Below, piece by piece: positions 60,553-64,000 of a DNA stretch of 64,000 nucleotides. This DNA is from Boswellia sacra (lineage: Eukaryota; Streptophyta; Magnoliopsida; Sapindales; Burseraceae): positions 1 to 64,000 of the forward strand of contig SNVD02006885.1 of NCBI GenBank assembly GCA_013180625.2, read 5' to 3'. The translations under genes were made by a program, and so were the position numbers. Position 1 is the first letter of the stretch, and each line of letters opens with the position of its first letter. The notes beneath the pieces are model-generated. The model saw nothing but the letters and a program-made list of their open reading frames with translations, had not been told where the DNA came from and did no database searches.

Positions 60553-60979
60553 CTGTCATGCACTACTCATGTCACATGTTGAACTAGTTGAATTATTAAT
60601 TGTATGATGTTATTTTAATCCTTATTTTCATAATTGGATGTTTAATTTTATATAAAGTATTTTTTGTTTTGAGATAATTTATTTAATTCAAGTTCTCTTT
60701 TAGGTAATATGGTTTGTAATTGAGTAACTGACTACACAAATATAATTGTTGCAAGATATTATTTTATTTCATATGTTGGAAATTAGAGGTTGTATCGCTC
60801 ATAATATTAGGATATCTTCATTTTTTTAGATAATTTATTCAATCCAAGTTTCCTTTTTATCTAATATATATGGTCTGTATTTTTAATTTGATAGTTTATA
60901 TCATCACCATTTTAATAATATTTATTTTTTAAAAAAATGTAACCTTGTTTATGTAATTATTATAAGATAATTGTTAGTC

Positions 60980-61211
60980 TCAATCTACGACTTCTCTTTT
61001 TTTTTTTTTAAATTGAATTTTTTATGATATTGTTTGTAATGTATTTAAATTTAGTATAAAAAATTAATTCAATCCAATTCAATTTTTTACCAAACATAGT
61101 ATTGTTAAGCATTTATCTAATACAATAATATCCCAAAATAGTATAAAATTTAGTCAATTCCAGATAATACAATTAATCAATTCTATCCAATATAATGAAA
61201 ATTATACAATT
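60980..61211. other. Unassigned AT-rich flank right of segment A'
   Basis: Starts at TCAATCTACG, the sequence that would have followed the CACTA insertion site. No gene or repeat recognised. Confidence 0.5.
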
Positions 61212-61425
61212 GAGTAATGCTACTCATACAAATTACTTATACAAATTCATACATACAAACTGATGTGGTATTTCTATATGATCGCCACATCACCCATGTT
61301 AATTAATGTCATTTATTATTAATATATATTTTTCAAATCATTGTATTTATTTATCCAATCATATCATGCCACGTCAATTTGTATAGATGAGTTTGTATAA
61401 GTAGTTTGTAAGAGTAGCATTACTC
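61212..61425. mobile_element. MULE-type MITE, 214 bp, 9 bp TSD
   Basis: TATACAATT at 61203-61211 and 61426-61434 is an exact 9 bp target duplication, which is the length typical of Mutator-like elements. The ends are GAGTAATGCTACTCATACAA and, reversed, GAGTAATGCTACTCTTACAA. The arms continue as ACTTATACAAA. No coding potential. Confidence 0.9.
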
Positions 61426-61480
61426 TATACAATTAAGTGCGGATCGTCAAAGGCAGTCTATATTCAAACATACTGCCAAT

Positions 61481-62079
61481 CAGGGACGGAGCTAGCTAAG
61501 GCCCAGTAGGGGCAGTTGCCCCTCCTGGGCCCATAAAAACTTTTAATTATATTTATTAATTTCTTTTTTTTTATTTAGCCATTAACCAACTACCATTTAT
61601 ATGGTTATTATATCCTTTTTTATGAGTCTTTGAATCTAATTTCATTATATTATATTCTTTATCTACTCTATCTCTCATATTACTAATTCTTTTCTTGTTC
61701 ATTATTAAAATTAGTCTATATTATATAGTTATAAAATTATTAAATATATTATTAATTATAAATAAAAGATGATACAAGATATCAGCTATAGTGCTTATTG
61801 ATTTATAATTTTAGATTTAAAATTGATATTTTGAATTAAAAATTTTTAAATAATTAACTATAACATTATATATAAAAAATTATAATTGGTAACCAATATT
61901 AAATAATAAGCCGCAACATAATGACTCTATCTTACAACACATTCTTAAAATAAAAATTATTTAATATTACATAATTGTAAATTATTGAAAATATTTATAA
62001 ATTTATATAATTATTTTTTAGTTAAATTTTTATTTAATTATGTTGCCCCCTCTCATAAAAGTTTCTAGCTCCGTCACTG
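61481..62079. mobile_element. hAT-type non-autonomous element, 599 bp, 8 bp TSD
   Basis: CTGCCAAT at 61473-61480 and 62080-62087 is an exact 8 bp target duplication. The ends CAGGGACGGAGCTAG and CTAGCTCCGTCACTG are a 15 bp inverted repeat with one mismatch. GGGGCAGTTGCCCC and TTGCCCCC lie just inside. The interior is AT-rich and non-coding. Confidence 0.93.
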
Positions 62080-62408
62080 CTGCCAATCGTAATCTAAAGT
62101 CTATCAATTGGCTCAAACCTAAACTAAACGAACGTGTACAACGTTGAACCTTGTTAAGACATGAGATTAAAATGTATTTTTTATCTTCACTTTAAGCGCT
62201 TCGTAATCGAACATCTACGAACAAACGTGTACAAAGGTGAAGATCAAATAAAATCACCTTAAGGCTAATCTTGAAATCACTTTAACCCAAAATCTAATGA
62301 CAATTACTTTAAGAGTGATTTTATTTTATCTTAACCTGGTTTCTTATTAGCTCAAATCTCATTTTTTAATAGAGATAAAACTATACCACTAAGATTTATA
62401 ACTAAACA

Positions 62409-62786
62409 TTTTGGGGTAATATCATACACTAACTCTAAGGTTTGGCATAATATCATTCAAAAATGTAATTTTTTATTTGTATCATTTCAGTCTAAGCTTT
62501 GCATATTTGTACCATCTAGATCCAGTTGACTAATTCTATTTGTTTTTTCACAAACGGATAAGGACATCTTCCTCAACTAAACCTAGATTTTCGTCAATTG
62601 ATTTCATTTTCATCATAAATAATTATTCAATTATAATTTAGTTTGTGAAAAAATAAAGAAAATTAATCAACTAAACCTAGATGATACAAATACGCAAACC
62701 TTAAAGACTGAAATGGTAAAAATATGAAACTAAGTTTCTGGATGATATTATGCAAAATCATAGGGGTTGTGTATGATATTACCCCT
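62409..62786. mobile_element. Foldback MITE with ~140-180 bp inverted arms
   Basis: The left arm starts TTGGGGTAATATCATACACT and the right arm ends GTATGATATTACCCCTAAA. Matching pairs continue inward: GCATAATATCAT, TCATTTCAGTCT, GATCC/GGTTTAGTTGA, and TTTTTTCACAAAC with GTTTGTGAAAAAA near the centre. Nearly the whole element can fold. TAAACA flanks both sides and may be the target duplication. Confidence 0.75.
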
Positions 62787-64000
62787 AAACAAAATAGAAG
62801 CCCTTATGATCTTTAATTATTTCTGTTAGAAAACCTTAGAAAAAAATTCAAACAAACTTATTTTTTAATTTTATTTTTTGACCATTTCTTTTTCCAATAA
62901 TAATATGGTTACAAACAGAAGCGTAAGTTTTTAAAAAGAAACTGAAACCATAAACCGTCATTCATAATCTTCATATGTAACTTCTTTAATATAGTTAAAA
63001 ATATTTAATCACATATTTCCATTTTTCTTCGTGTATATATGTATTTTAAAGTCAAGAATTGCAAAAGATAAATTGTTTAGTGTGGGCTAACCTAAGGATA
63101 TACTAAGTGATGTAATCTAGCCTTTTAATATAATTGGAGTCTATATTTGTATTACATTATTTAATTAATACAAAATAGAGTTTTTCGTTTAATGTCTCCA
63201 TATCTTCTTAATTAATTCACTTAATTCTAGTGGTATTATTGATATGAAACTTGTAATTTATAAGGATTTTTACTTTAAAAAAAAAATTCCAATGGGTAGC
63301 CCACTTCAAGCCCACCCAGCGCGTCCCACTAAAAGATGGGTTTGATGTGTAGGTTGGGCCTTCCGTAATATTGATGGGCCAAGCCTGAGTCACCTAAGTG
63401 GTTCTATTTTTTATGGCTAGCCCAACCCATTTGACACCTCTAGTACCCGTAATAAGTACATAACATATTTTGAACGTAAAGAATTTGCGTACTTACATAT
63501 ATTTTGTTATATACAATTTTCTTGTGGTATACTTAGTTAAAAAAATTTTGAAAATCCTTGTGACTCAATTTGTTAATATGTTCGTATTAGACAACAAACA
63601 ATAAGTATAATCAGTTTATAGTTATTTTTTGATTTATATCTTTTCTATTAAAAATAAAAAATCAATGATCTTTTTCTTAAATGGCTTGGTTGAAAACAAA
63701 GATACGTTCAGAATTTTGCTGAAATCCCCTCTCCTTTAATCAAATTAAGATATGTTATAAAATGGATGGCGACTCTCCTCTCTCCATATATGATATGATT
63801 GATATAGAATTTTCTAAAACAAATTTCTATATTATGTTTTTTAAATGTATAAAAAATAAAATCGAGATATAAATAACATTAATGATAAGTACGTAAACAT
63901 AAGTGCAGAAGATTAGCGTTATCTATATATAAATCACAAAGCTATATTTGTATGAAGTGCATGCACATGAATGTCAAGATGAAATTACAAAGAAATGAAA
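62787..64000. other. AT-rich intergenic DNA
   Basis: No gene on either strand. About 63290-63445 has GGGTAGCCCACTTCAAGCCC and ends TTTGACACCTCTAGTA. Reversed, that end is TAGAGGTGTCAAATGGGTTG, a typical plant hAT-miniature terminus, so a degraded one-ended hAT fragment is likely there. Nothing else is recognisable. Confidence 0.5.

Larger units (their letters stand above)
56974..60979 (+). repeat. Segment A', uninterrupted copy of the duplicated ~4.0 kb segment
   Basis: Collinear with segment A but lacking its L1 tail, Ty3 element and CACTA element, so it preserves all three empty sites. It starts inside the R3-type repeat at AATAAATGTAAAAGTGAC, in the middle of the CACTA exon, and ends at GTTAGTC, after which the sequence continues as TCAATCTACG with no transposon. 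Confidence 0.92.

Noticed and set aside
47670..60979. A and A' as LTRs or terminal repeats of one huge element containing the CACTA
   Set aside because: A and A' have no TG...CA ends, no primer site or purine tract next to them, and A' begins inside an unrelated repeat and inside a CACTA exon.
1..64000. tRNA or rRNA genes
   Set aside because: I saw no cloverleaf-like or rRNA-like sequence; the only tRNA-related matches are primer binding sites of LTR elements.

Overview
This window looks like repeat-dominated nuclear DNA of a flowering plant, most likely a dicot. It is AT-rich, it carries plant-specific transposon families (SIRE-type Copia, Tekay-like and Tat-like Ty3, CACTA, hAT and MULE miniatures, L1 tails), and its recognisable host gene pieces are plant ones (CYP77-like cytochrome P450, PDIL5-4-like disulfide isomerase). 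I found no intact host gene, no tRNA or rRNA gene and no CRISPR array. All protein coding potential is in transposons or captured gene fragments, and most of it is broken.

Layout, left to right. 1084-9515 is a complete minus-strand non-autonomous Ty3 element with two ~4 kb LTRs, a 462 bp interior and an ACAAT target duplication; it sits in an older Tat-type LTR remnant. 9521-13800 is mostly empty AT-rich DNA with one foldback. 13800-22600 holds two inverted copies of an LTR-plus-leader-like repeat (R1, R2) flanking two hAT-like elements and simple repeats. 23052-33003 is a decayed SIRE-type Copia element (gag-pol plus an env-like third ORF). 33004-36000 has an L1 zinc-finger remnant and a third copy of the LTR-like repeat (R3), with a fresh L1 tail inserted in it.

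35356-60979 is the most structured part. A ~4.0 kb segment is present twice in direct orientation: A (35356-39093 plus 47130-47669) and A' (56974-60979). Both copies contain a hAT-like element carrying a CYP77 exon fragment. Copy A has been hit by an L1 tail, an 8 kb Tat-type Ty3 element (39094-47129, TSD TTGGT) and, at its right border, a CACTA element (47670 to ~56973). Copy A' is the empty-site reference for all three. The CACTA element lost its right end at the junction with A'. It carries two exons and the intron of a PDIL5-4-like gene, a long array of an ~18 bp motif and a Transposase_24-type gene.

The best candidate for an unusual system is inside the Tat-type element. It has kept gag and protease but lost RT, RNase H and nearly all of integrase. 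On the opposite strand it carries a complete-looking, multi-exon plant-style gene: TATA box, non-coding leader exon, a 1.5 kb GC-rich intron ending exactly at the ATG, and four coding exons whose phases all agree. That gene encodes a Transposase_28-like domain followed by a coiled-coil and acidic tail. 61212-64000 holds a MULE-type MITE, a hAT miniature with a perfect 8 bp TSD and a long-TIR foldback.
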